From the NCBI GenBank assembly GCA_026709625.1, contig JAPOSR010000054.1, positions 1 to 64,000 on the forward strand: a DNA stretch of 64,000 nucleotides, written 5' to 3'. The position numbers and the translations under genes are program-made. Positions 52,808 through 60,097 of this stretch are shown here, piece by piece (within the stretch, counting starts at the first letter, position 1; each line of letters opens with the position of its first letter). The notes below the pieces were generated by a model. That model did no database searches. It was not told where the DNA came from and was given only the letters and a program-made list of their open reading frames with translations. This stretch comes from Chloroflexota bacterium. GTDB lineage: Bacteria; Chloroflexota; Anaerolineae; Aggregatilineales; Phototrophicaceae.

Positions 52808-53077
52808 ATGATTAAGTCGCCAGTTCGCAACCCGCTGGATGATGTCGCTGACTTCCTGGCGACAGCCCCCGACGATGAGCAGTTGTTTGCCTTCTACTTG
52901 GCTGATGACTTGCAGGAGCGGCTGAATTATCTGCTTGATCTCAATGGCGCAGGCGAGCTAACCGACGAGGAAGAGCGCGAACTCGACGATTTCATCCGCG
53001 CTGATCACATGGTTTCTCGACTCAAAACCAAGACGAAACTGCGCCAGCGGGGCTTGCACGATAGCAGCAAAGGCTGA
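52808..53077 (+). CDS. Small acidic protein paired with an HNH nuclease
   Basis: An 89-aa acidic helical protein with LLDLNGAGELTDEEERELDDFIRADHMVSRLKTK-type sequence (e.g. LTDEEERELDDFI, ~50-62). The 'TxEExxELD...IDH/ADHxxxxLKxKA' pattern belongs to small proteins often found just before HNH nucleases in cyanobacteria and Chloroflexota, as here. It may be a partner or immunity-type protein; unproven. Precedes the HNH gene by 157 bases. Confidence 0.78.
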   Translation: MIKSPVRNPLDDVADFLATAPDDEQLFAFYLADDLQERLNYLLDLNGAGELTDEEERELDDFIRADHMVSRLKTKTKLRQRGLHDSSKG

Positions 53078-53193
53078 GCAGCCGCGATCGTCTATGCGAC
53101 ACAGATTGCGAAGCGCGGGCGGCCATGATCACGGCAATGACTTGCAACCCGCTTGCTCTCATAACCGAGTTCCTGACTACTGACAATGACAGC

Positions 53194-53238
53194 ATGAAAC
53201 GCAATAAGGAACGCCACCGTAAGGGTTTGAAACTTTGA
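53194..53238 (+). CDS. Possible 14-aa basic leader peptide
   Basis: ATG 53194 opens a 14-codon frame (MKRNKERHRKGLKL) whose TGA stop (53236-53238) overlaps the TTG start of the HNH gene (TTGA). This is the layout of a coupled leader, but such a short frame could be chance. Confidence 0.3.
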   Translation: MKRNKERHRKGLKL

Positions 53239-53663
53239 CCATTGCGGCTGGACTGAGACGGGAAATCTTAGAGCGGGCTGGTCATTGTTGCGAGTATTGC
53301 CGTATGCCAGAGCTTGTTCGACATGCCAAGTTTCATATTGACCATATCATTTCGACAAAGCATGGCGGCGGAGATGATAGCGAAAACCTCTGCCTCGCAT
53401 GCGCGCCTTGCAACCGTTGCAAGGGCGCGGACATTGCTGCGAATGACCCTCTGACAGAAAAGATTACCCGATTGTTCAATCCGCGCCTGGACACATGGGA
53501 TGATCACTTCCGCATATATCCGGATGGCGCGTTGGGAGAGCGCACACCCGAGGGACGCGCAACCATTGTGTTGCTGCGCATAAATCAAGCGCCGCGCATT
53601 GAACAGCGCAATATCGAGCGCTTGCTAGGCAATTACCCATGCCAGAACAATCCCTCACCCTAA
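53235..53663 (+). CDS. HNH endonuclease
   Basis: A 142-aa HNH protein. LRREILERAGHCCEYCRMPEL gives the first CxxC, HIDHIISTKHGGGDDSENLCLAC gives the HNH-loop His and Asn, and CAPCNRCKG gives the second zinc pair. Such proteins cut DNA, sometimes as mobile or defence nucleases. TTG 53235 is the only in-frame start after an upstream stop; AAGGG lies upstream. It overlaps the next gene by 25 bases in another frame. Confidence 0.9.
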   Translation: MTIAAGLRREILERAGHCCEYCRMPELVRHAKFHIDHIISTKHGGGDDSENLCLACAPCNRCKGADIAANDPLTEKITRLFNPRLDTWDDHFRIYPDGALGERTPEGRATIVLLRINQAPRIEQRNIERLLGNYPCQNNPSP

Positions 53664-54562
53664 ACGCCACCACCGCCAAGTTGCGGCTGGACAAGTTTCT
53701 GCTGGCGCACCTGCCCGGCTATTCGCGCGCGCAGGTCCAGCGATTCATCCGCGCGGGCTTGGCTCTGGTCGATGGCGTCCCCCAGAAAGCCGGCTACAAA
53801 CTCAAAGGCGGTGAAATCGTCACGCTGCATCTGCCCGAGTCTCAAGCGACATTTATCGAACCAGAAGCCATTCCGCTGGAAATCGTGCACGAAGATGCGC
53901 GCCTGGCGGTTATCGACAAGCCGGCTGGTCTGGTTGTGCAGCCCGGACCTGGACACGAAACGGGCACACTCGTCAATGCGCTGCTTTGGCGCTATCCCGA
54001 GTTGGCGGATATGCTGGACGACCCCGAGGCTGGCGAACGGCTGGGCATCGCGCATCGGCTCGACCGTGGCACCAGCGGCTTGCTGGTTGTCGCCCGCGAC
54101 AAAGCGACCCTGCTGGCGCTGATGGAGCAGTTCCAGGCGCGCGCGGTCGACAAAAAATACTTGGCGCTGCTCGAGAAACGCCCCAAATCCAAGGCTGGCT
54201 TGATCGACGCGCCAATCGCCCGCGACCAGCGACAGCGCAAACGCATGGCTGTGCAGCGAGGCGGCAAAAACGCCCAGACCGAATTTGAGGTGCTGGACGA
54301 CCATTTTCAAGGCGAACGAGCCTTCGTGCGGCTGAACCTGCTGACGGGGCGCACGCACCAAATCCGCGTGCACATGGCTTTCATCGGCTGCCCGGTCGTG
54401 GGCGATGCGGTCTATGGCTATCGCAAGCAGCGTCTGAAGATGAAGCGGCTATTTTTGCACGCGCAGGAGCTGGCTTTTGACCATCCTGATACGGGGGAGC
54501 GTCTGCGCTTTGTGAGCGAGCTGCCGGTAGGCTTGCGGAGTGTGATGGAGAAGCTGCGCTGA
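53639..54562 (+). CDS. rluD: RluA-family 23S rRNA pseudouridine synthase
   Basis: A 307-aa enzyme: S4 RNA-binding domain (RLDKFLLAHLPGYSRAQVQRF..LVDG, ~16-50), then the catalytic domain with HRLDRGTSGLLVVARD (active Asp in RLDRGTSG), KYLALLEKRP and LLTGRTHQIRVHMAFIGCPVVGD. This matches RluD/RluA; the RluD name is by length and S4 domain. It modifies large-subunit rRNA. Confidence 0.9.
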   Translation: MPEQSLTLNATTAKLRLDKFLLAHLPGYSRAQVQRFIRAGLALVDGVPQKAGYKLKGGEIVTLHLPESQATFIEPEAIPLEIVHEDARLAVIDKPAGLVVQPGPGHETGTLVNALLWRYPELADMLDDPEAGERLGIAHRLDRGTSGLLVVARDKATLLALMEQFQARAVDKKYLALLEKRPKSKAGLIDAPIARDQRQRKRMAVQRGGKNAQTEFEVLDDHFQGERAFVRLNLLTGRTHQIRVHMAFIGCPVVGDAVYGYRKQRLKMKRLFLHAQELAFDHPDTGERLRFVSELPVGLRSVMEKLR

Positions 54563-54585
54563 TTTGCCGTGGAGGTGCAGAGGAA

Positions 54586-55722
54586 CTATTGTTTTTTATT
54601 TCGAAGATATCGCTCGACGAGCTCTGGATTATTACGGAAGTCGTCAAGGGGCTTCTTTACTCCATTGGAATCTTCATAGTACCAAAAATCTTTCCATCCA
54701 TTTGTGTTTGGGTTCTTATTTATATTTTTCTCTTTATGGATTCTAGTTTTATGCTGCTTAGCTAATTTAGATAAGGTGTACGTTTTCCCCTTGTATAAGA
54801 CAATTTTGTCGTTTCGCTTTTTGTATGTATGTTTGACCTGAAACTTCACCTCAAAGTCTTCACCTTCATATTGGGCATAAATTGGTATCCAAACGCCTTC
54901 GTTGGATCTCATTTCAGAAATACTCTTGCGGGTTACTGCTTCATTGCCTAATAAAGGAGAAGTGCTGATTGGTTCTGAAATGACACTCGGATTGAAGATG
55001 GTTGTCTTTGCCATCTCGTCATCTTCGTCTAGCCTATGCGAGCGCTTGGGCACCTCAATATCTACTAGCTCCCGCCAGGCATCGCGCAAAAGATTCCGAT
55101 ATTGCTGCTTATCGTTGGCTGTCATTCGCCCGTAGTGGAGGGGTTTGGCAAAGTACTCGACCAGCGCGTCGGAGGGTTTTTCCATTTCCTGTTCTAGCAA
55201 TTGCTTGATCCGCTGCCGCTGCGCATACGCCAGGATTTCGTTGGTGTCCCAGTGCGCCTTCGTAAAGTTATTCAGAGCCGAGACTGATTCCTTGTCCAAG
55301 TCAAGCATGTTAATCGTAAGGAACGGCTGCTTGTCCATGATGTTGGATTTTTTGAGGTCGGTGTAGAAGCGGTACTCCAGCCCGTTTGTGAGAATGCCAA
55401 ATCGCACATCTTTTGCATTGAAGTAGTTGTGCAATTGTTTCCAATGCGTTTCGTTGAGCTTTACACTCGCCGACTTGGCTTCGATAAAGACGACCGGCTT
55501 GTCATCGCGCATGATGGCGTAGTCAACACTCTCACCGCCTGTCGACTTGGCATCGGCTGTGAATTGCGGTACGACCTCTGCGAGGTTTCGGAAGTTGTAA
55601 CCGAGCACATCCTCAATGAATGGTCGAATGGAGACTTGTAAAGTCGCTTCTTCACCTGTCATCAGACTTATTTGTTTTTCAACGTCGTCCGCAATTGCGC
55701 TGATCGTATCAAACAGACTCAT
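54586..55722 (-). CDS. Orphan HsdR_N-like nuclease with C-terminal RAMA domain
   Basis: A 378-aa protein. N-terminal ~1-180 is a type I HsdR_N-like domain with PD-(D/E)XK residues (SVDYAIM..VVFIEAKSA, ~68-84). A linker follows, then a C-terminal RAMA-type domain (~275-378: GVWIPIYAQYEG; KGKTYTLSKLAKQH; GWKDFWYY). RAMA domains are found with DNA-modification and restriction enzymes and are thought to read modified DNA. No methylase is beside it. GC is low for the window, suggesting transfer. ATG 55722 is chosen; the longer frame runs through an unrelated repeat. Possibly a modification-dependent nuclease. Confidence 0.82.
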   Translation of the reverse strand: MSLFDTISAIADDVEKQISLMTGEEATLQVSIRPFIEDVLGYNFRNLAEVVPQFTADAKSTGGESVDYAIMRDDKPVVFIEAKSASVKLNETHWKQLHNYFNAKDVRFGILTNGLEYRFYTDLKKSNIMDKQPFLTINMLDLDKESVSALNNFTKAHWDTNEILAYAQRQRIKQLLEQEMEKPSDALVEYFAKPLHYGRMTANDKQQYRNLLRDAWRELVDIEVPKRSHRLDEDDEMAKTTIFNPSVISEPISTSPLLGNEAVTRKSISEMRSNEGVWIPIYAQYEGEDFEVKFQVKHTYKKRNDKIVLYKGKTYTLSKLAKQHKTRIHKEKNINKNPNTNGWKDFWYYEDSNGVKKPLDDFRNNPELVERYLRNKKQ

Positions 55723-55788
55723 ACCGCGTTTCCCGTGCACCAGGCTAAACTTGTCGCGAATTATATCACACTCGCTCACCTCCACCTT

Positions 55789-55818
55789 TCTCTGTGCCCT
55801 CTGTGTCTCTGTGGTGAA
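55789..55818 (-). repeat. Short intergenic repeat of the 'TTETQR' kind
   Basis: TCTCTGTG..CCTCTGTG..CTCTGTGGTGAA is a near-tandem CTCTGTG array whose minus-strand translation reads TTETQRAQRK. Similar CTCTGTG-rich segments are common between genes in several bacterial phyla. It forms a false N-terminal extension of the HsdR_N-RAMA frame. Confidence 0.6.
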
Positions 55819-55824
55819 GTAAGC

Positions 55825-55830
55825 TATACT
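55825..55830 (+). promoter_or_regulatory. TATACT -10 box directly before the maturase gene
   Basis: TATACT ends seven bases before ATG 55838, so the message would be leaderless or nearly so. No ribosome site lies between. The -35 is weak. Confidence 0.5.
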
Positions 55831-55837
55831 CCCAATC

Positions 55838-57139
55838 ATGATCAACACAACAGAACGCCCCACCGCCTTCCACTTGATGACCAAGCCGCGCGGCGCTATC
55901 TGCAATCTCGATTGCAAGTATTGCTATTTCCTCTCCAAAGAGGCGCTGTATCCGGGCAGCGACTTCCGCATGTCCGACAACCTGCTCGAAGAATACATCC
56001 GCCAATACATCGCGGCGCAGACGGCGCGCGACATCAACTTCGCCTGGCAGGGTGGCGAGCCCACGCTGATGGGCATCGACTTCTTTCGCCAAGCTGTCCG
56101 CTATCAGCAGAAGCACAGGCGACCGGGCATGCGCATCACCAACGCGCTGCAAACCAACGCCGTCACCTTGGACGCCGACTGGTGCGAGTTCTTCGCAAAA
56201 AACGATTTTCTCATCGGCGTCAGCCTCGATGGTCCGCAAGACATGCATGACTATTATCGCGTCGACAAAGGCGGCAATCCGACCTTTGCCAAGGTCATGC
56301 GCGGCATCCGTCTGCTGCAAGAGCACAGCGCCGAGTTCAACATCTTGACGACTGTGCACGCCGCCAACGAAGGGCAGGGCGCGCGCGTCTACACATTTCT
56401 GCGCGACGAGGTCGGCGCGACCTACATGCAGTTTATCCCTATCGTCGAACGCGACAATGCCACCGGCTATCAAGAGGGCGACCAGATCACCGAGCGCTCA
56501 GTCACCGCCGCCGGCTATGGACAATTTCTCATCGACATGTACGAGCAGTGGGTGCGGCGGGATGTCGGGCGCGTTTTTGTGCAGATCTTCGATATCGCGC
56601 TGGCTGCCTGGACGGGCGCGCCACCCGGCCTCTGCGTATTTGACGAAACTTGCGGGCTGGCCTTGGCGATGGAGCACAACGGCGATGTGTATTCCTGCGA
56701 CCACTATGTCGAGCCCGCTTACAAGCTGGGCAATATCATGGATGTGCCGCTGAGCGAGATCGTCGTCATGGATGCCCAGCGCGAGTTTGGCTTGGCGAAG
56801 CGCGACAGCCTGCCGCAATACTGCCGGGACTGCGAAGTCAAGTTCGCCTGCAATGGCGGCTGCCCGAAAAACCGCTTCATCCAGACGCCGACTGGAGAAA
56901 ATGGCTTGAATTACCTGTGCGCTGGCTACCGCGCCTTCTTCAACCATGTGCGCCCGACCATGCAGTTCATGGCTGGCGAGCTATCACAGCGGCGTCCGCC
57001 AGCCAATGTTATGCTGCAAATGGCGCGCTATGATAAGCAGATGGAAAAAGCCTTCGCTGCTACCGGGCGCAACGACCCCTGCCCCTGTGGCAGCGGATTG
57101 AAGTTCAAGCGCTGTCATGGCCGGCGCGGCAAGTGGTAG
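55838..57139 (+). CDS. Anaerobic sulfatase-maturating enzyme with SEC-C tail
   Basis: A 433-aa radical-SAM/SPASM enzyme. The radical-SAM cluster motif is CNLDCKYC (~22-29), with WQGGEPTL next and the SPASM cysteines in CGLALAMEHNGDVYSCDHYVEP, then CRDCEVKFACNGGC..LCAGY. It oxidises the active Cys (or Ser) of sulfatases to formylglycine. The C-terminal ~20 residues carry a SEC-C zinc motif (GRNDPCPCGSGLKFKRCHG). The target here is most likely the Cys-type sulfatase at 44506. Strong overall fit to anSME length. Confidence 0.95.
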   Translation: MINTTERPTAFHLMTKPRGAICNLDCKYCYFLSKEALYPGSDFRMSDNLLEEYIRQYIAAQTARDINFAWQGGEPTLMGIDFFRQAVRYQQKHRRPGMRITNALQTNAVTLDADWCEFFAKNDFLIGVSLDGPQDMHDYYRVDKGGNPTFAKVMRGIRLLQEHSAEFNILTTVHAANEGQGARVYTFLRDEVGATYMQFIPIVERDNATGYQEGDQITERSVTAAGYGQFLIDMYEQWVRRDVGRVFVQIFDIALAAWTGAPPGLCVFDETCGLALAMEHNGDVYSCDHYVEPAYKLGNIMDVPLSEIVVMDAQREFGLAKRDSLPQYCRDCEVKFACNGGCPKNRFIQTPTGENGLNYLCAGYRAFFNHVRPTMQFMAGELSQRRPPANVMLQMARYDKQMEKAFAATGRNDPCPCGSGLKFKRCHGRRGKW

Positions 57140-57163
57140 TGCACAGACAAGTCCAGCCGCGGC

Positions 57164-57330
57164 TTACTGGGCATCGCTTATGAGTTGGCGGATGACATTG
57201 TCTGAGGGGGCGGCGCGCTCAGTCTTGAAGTAGATGAGAAGCAACAGAACGACCGTGCCGGATCACTCTTGATAGACGACGCGAAACCCGCCGCTTTTGC
57301 CGCGCTTGGCCACGAGAGTTGGCAGCCAAC
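57164..57330 (-). pseudogene. Broken RelE/HigB-like toxin gene
   Basis: In the frame ending at 57164-57166, translation gives VAKRGKSGGFRVVYQE, a TGA at 57263-57265, then SGTVVLLLLIYFKTER, APSDNVIRQLISDAQ and a stop. The KxGKxGGFRVVY..LLLIYFKTER pattern fits RelE/HigB-type toxins. The N-terminal half is missing and the TGA interrupts the middle, so the toxin is dead. It follows the antitoxin on the same strand. Confidence 0.65.
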
Positions 57331-57518
57331 ATCTGACGGAGCTCACGCATTACTTCGTTAGCAGGTCGCGTCCGTCCCGCTTTGATATCTTCGAGAGCCT
57401 CGCGCAGCATCTCAATCAGGTCTTCTGTTTTCGGCTCGTCAGCGTCGTCTATCGCCGCGGCCCGCGAAAGTTCTGTGGCGAATGGCTTCGCTTCTGCTTT
57501 GAGTTGAATCGGATCCAT
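57219..57518 (-). CDS. Antitoxin-like protein, run on into the broken toxin
   Basis: A 99-aa frame. The first ~65 residues look like a type II antitoxin (EDLIEMLREALEDIKAGRTRPANEVMRELRQML). The last ~30 (SRGQARQKRRVSRRL..) are the toxin remnant read in another frame, showing that a deletion joined the two genes. ATG 57518 is chosen; the longer frame to 57560 lacks support. Probably no longer functions as an antitoxin pair. Confidence 0.65.
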   Translation of the reverse strand: MDPIQLKAEAKPFATELSRAAAIDDADEPKTEDLIEMLREALEDIKAGRTRPANEVMRELRQMLAANSRGQARQKRRVSRRLSRVIRHGRSVASHLLQD

Positions 57519-57599
57519 CTGGAAGCGCCTCTCCCTTGACAGCCATTGAAATGCTAGCACAATCTTGGAACAGGTACAATATCAGCGAGCATTCAGCCT

Positions 57600-57983
57600 A
57601 TGTCCAAGCAAGTGATCGCTACCGAAAATGCGCCGGCCGCGGTGGGCGCGTATTCACAAGGCATCATCGCCAACGGCTTCGTCTTCACAGCCGGGCAGAT
57701 CCCGCTCGTCCCGGGCGCATCGTCTCTGCGCGAAGGCGGTATCGCAGCGCAGACGCGCCAATCTTTGAACAATGTCAAAGGCGTTTTGGAAGCCGCTGGC
57801 AGCAGCCTCGACAAGGTCGTCAAAACCACTGTCTTCCTGGCGGATATGGCAGACTTCGCTGCGTTCAACGCTGTCTATGCCGAGTTCTTCTCGACCAATC
57901 CGCCCGCTCGCTCGACAGTCCAGGCGGGTGGGCTGCCCGTGGGCGCGCTGGTGGAAATCGAAGCCGTGGCCACGCTGGATTAA
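57600..57983 (+). CDS. ridA: RidA family imine/enamine deaminase
   Basis: A 127-aa YjgF/YER057c/UK114 protein that hydrolyses reactive enamine/imine intermediates from PLP enzymes. Key signs are APAAVGAYSQGI, FTAGQIPLVPG, the NVKGVLEAAGSSLDKVVKTTVFLADM helix-strand run, and NPPARSTVQ with the active Arg. A -10 TACAAT (57575-57580) precedes it. Confidence 0.96.
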   Translation: MSKQVIATENAPAAVGAYSQGIIANGFVFTAGQIPLVPGASSLREGGIAAQTRQSLNNVKGVLEAAGSSLDKVVKTTVFLADMADFAAFNAVYAEFFSTNPPARSTVQAGGLPVGALVEIEAVATLD

Positions 57984-58052
57984 CGCGCCATCTGGCTGGT
58001 ATACTTTCGCTGTCCGCCAGTCTCTGCAACGAGCGCGAGGAAGACGTTTCTT

Positions 58053-58616
58053 ATGATCGATGTGAATCAACTGCGCAAAGGCGCGACTTTCACGCAGAAC
58101 AGCCACCTCTACCGCGTGCTGGAATATCGCCATCACAAACCCGGCCGCGGCAAAGCCACCATCCGCGTGACCGTGCGCGACCTGCGCAGCGGCGCTACTG
58201 TTGAAATGACCTTCAATTCTGGCGAACGCGTCGAAGACATCCGCGTCGAAGCCCTGCGCGTCGAATACCTCTTTGCTGATGATGACTTCGTGACCTTTAT
58301 GAACACCGAAACTTATGAACAGCCGCAGTTGAATCGCGTCATCTTTGGCGATGATTTGAAGTTCATTAAAGACAGCATGGAGATCAAGCTGCTCAGTTAT
58401 GCCGGCGAGATTATCGACTACGAGCTGCCCAAGACAATGGAATACGTTGTCGTCGAGGTCGAGGCGGCTGTCGCCGGCGATACAGCCAACAGCCCCACCA
58501 AGAAGATCAAGCTGGAAAGCGGCTTCGAGGTCAGCGCGCCTATGTTCATCAATGTCGGCGATGTCGTGAAAATCAACCTCGAAGACCAGGCTTATGTGAC
58601 GCGCGTGAGCAAATAA
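58053..58616 (+). CDS. efp: Translation elongation factor P
   Basis: A 187-aa, three-domain EF-P that relieves stalling at proline runs. The N-terminal KOW-like domain has the loop HKPGRGKA, placing Arg32 where E. coli has the modified Lys34; the two C-terminal OB domains end DVVKINLEDQAYVTRVSK. GAGGAAG ribosome site upstream; TATACT (58000-58005) is the likely -10. No EpmA/EpmB, EarP or YmfI gene is visible here. Confidence 0.97.
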   Translation: MIDVNQLRKGATFTQNSHLYRVLEYRHHKPGRGKATIRVTVRDLRSGATVEMTFNSGERVEDIRVEALRVEYLFADDDFVTFMNTETYEQPQLNRVIFGDDLKFIKDSMEIKLLSYAGEIIDYELPKTMEYVVVEVEAAVAGDTANSPTKKIKLESGFEVSAPMFINVGDVVKINLEDQAYVTRVSK

Positions 58617-58641
58617 GACTCGCCGCCGCTTTGCGAATAGC

Positions 58642-59943
58642 CTAGGGCGACAAGCCCGGCGCAATCACCCGAAACAGCAGGTACACATCCACAAAAGCCA
58701 AGCCAGCCAGCCCCAGCGGCAGCAGCCAGCGCGCCCATTTCCAGCGCCACAGCCAGCTGCTTGCGCCGCAGGCCACGATCAGCGCCAACGGGACCAGCGC
58801 CGGAAAAAAATAGCGCCCCTGCCACTGCACAAACTCGATGTTGTAATAGAGCGTCTGCAGCCCGACCAGCCCGACCGCGCCGAGCAGGATGACGCGCGCT
58901 GACTTGGCGATGCGCTTCATCCCCCGCCAGGCGCCCGCCAGTCCCAGCAGCAGCAGCGCCCCATACGCCCGATACAGCCAGCCGCCCAGCACGCTATCTA
59001 GGGGCAGCGCCATCCAGCCGAATTGCCCAAAGGAACTTCTGATCAATGTGCCGGCCAGGCCGATCAGATAGACGAGCGCGCCATTCGCGGCGATGTAGTC
59101 GGCCGTGCGCGGTTGGTCGTCGACGACGGCATCGTGCGCGCCCAAAGCCAGTATGTCGGGAAAATTGTATTCATGCGCATTGCGCAGCCACCACAACCCG
59201 CCGACAGCGCCCGCCACCAGCGCAAACACCGCCAATGCACGAGCCAGCTCGGGCAGCTCGCCTTTCTCGCCGCGCCAGCGCAGCCAGATCGCCAGCGGTG
59301 CCAACAGCGCCAGGAAATAAATGGTGAGCTTGGTGACGAATGCCGCGCCGACCAACAGCCCCCCGCCCCAGACAGGCAGCGGCTCGCCGTCCAGATAGCG
59401 GAGAATCCACAACAGGCACAAGCTCGCCAGCAATTCTGCCAGCGCGTCGTTGTTGACGGCGGCCAGCATGGCGACATGCTGAGGCAGAAACGCCACCAGC
59501 GCCATCACAGCCAGCGCGATAGTTGGCTGGTCTGGCAGCAGTTGCCGGCTGATGATGAAGCTCAGCGCCACCGACCCCGCGCCCAGCAGCACGCTGAAAA
59601 GCCGCAGCGGCAGCAGCACGCCACCGCTGGCTTGGAACAAGGGAGATGCCAGCAAATAATAGAGCGGCGGCTGATGATCTTCGTATTGTAGGCCAGGCAG
59701 CAGGTGCAGGCGCTCGGACGCAAATCGCGCGCTGGTCAGCAGCGAAAGCGCCGCGCTGTCCCAATCGCCCGGCTCGATGCGCGGACAGCAGCCTCGCTCA
59801 GCGATGTGGCGGATGTAGTTATAATGGGCTGGCTCGTCAGGCGCTTGCCAGGCTGGGGTGTAGATGGCAAACAGCCCGCCGACCACAAGGTAGCCTGCCA
59901 AGATAATCAAGAAGCCTGCGCGCTCAAGCTGTGGCGCTGCCAA
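58642..59943 (-). CDS. DUF2142-like/GT-C membrane glycosyltransferase
   Basis: A 433-aa protein with about 10-11 helices. The first outside loop PAWQAPDEPAHYNYIRH has the acidic DE pair of GT-C enzymes and the 'DEPAHY' seen in DUF2142. EDHQPPLYYLLASP and AVNNDALAELLASL fit the same group. It likely adds a sugar from polyprenyl phosphate outside the membrane. TTG 59943 is used; no better ATG precedes helix 1. Target unknown. Confidence 0.85.
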   Translation of the reverse strand: MAAPQLERAGFLIILAGYLVVGGLFAIYTPAWQAPDEPAHYNYIRHIAERGCCPRIEPGDWDSAALSLLTSARFASERLHLLPGLQYEDHQPPLYYLLASPLFQASGGVLLPLRLFSVLLGAGSVALSFIISRQLLPDQPTIALAVMALVAFLPQHVAMLAAVNNDALAELLASLCLLWILRYLDGEPLPVWGGGLLVGAAFVTKLTIYFLALLAPLAIWLRWRGEKGELPELARALAVFALVAGAVGGLWWLRNAHEYNFPDILALGAHDAVVDDQPRTADYIAANGALVYLIGLAGTLIRSSFGQFGWMALPLDSVLGGWLYRAYGALLLLGLAGAWRGMKRIAKSARVILLGAVGLVGLQTLYYNIEFVQWQGRYFFPALVPLALIVACGASSWLWRWKWARWLLPLGLAGLAFVDVYLLFRVIAPGLSP

Positions 59944-60097
59944 GATTTGCCCGCCTGTTTTTGCTGCCGATTGTAGAAGGCATTATGACACAGATGCCCA
60001 GACGCAGGCCTGCAGGATTGGCAGTGCGCCGACCAATGCGCCGGCTATTTTGCGCTATACTGCAGGCTTGTCAAAACGGAGGCATTGAGAGGCGGCA

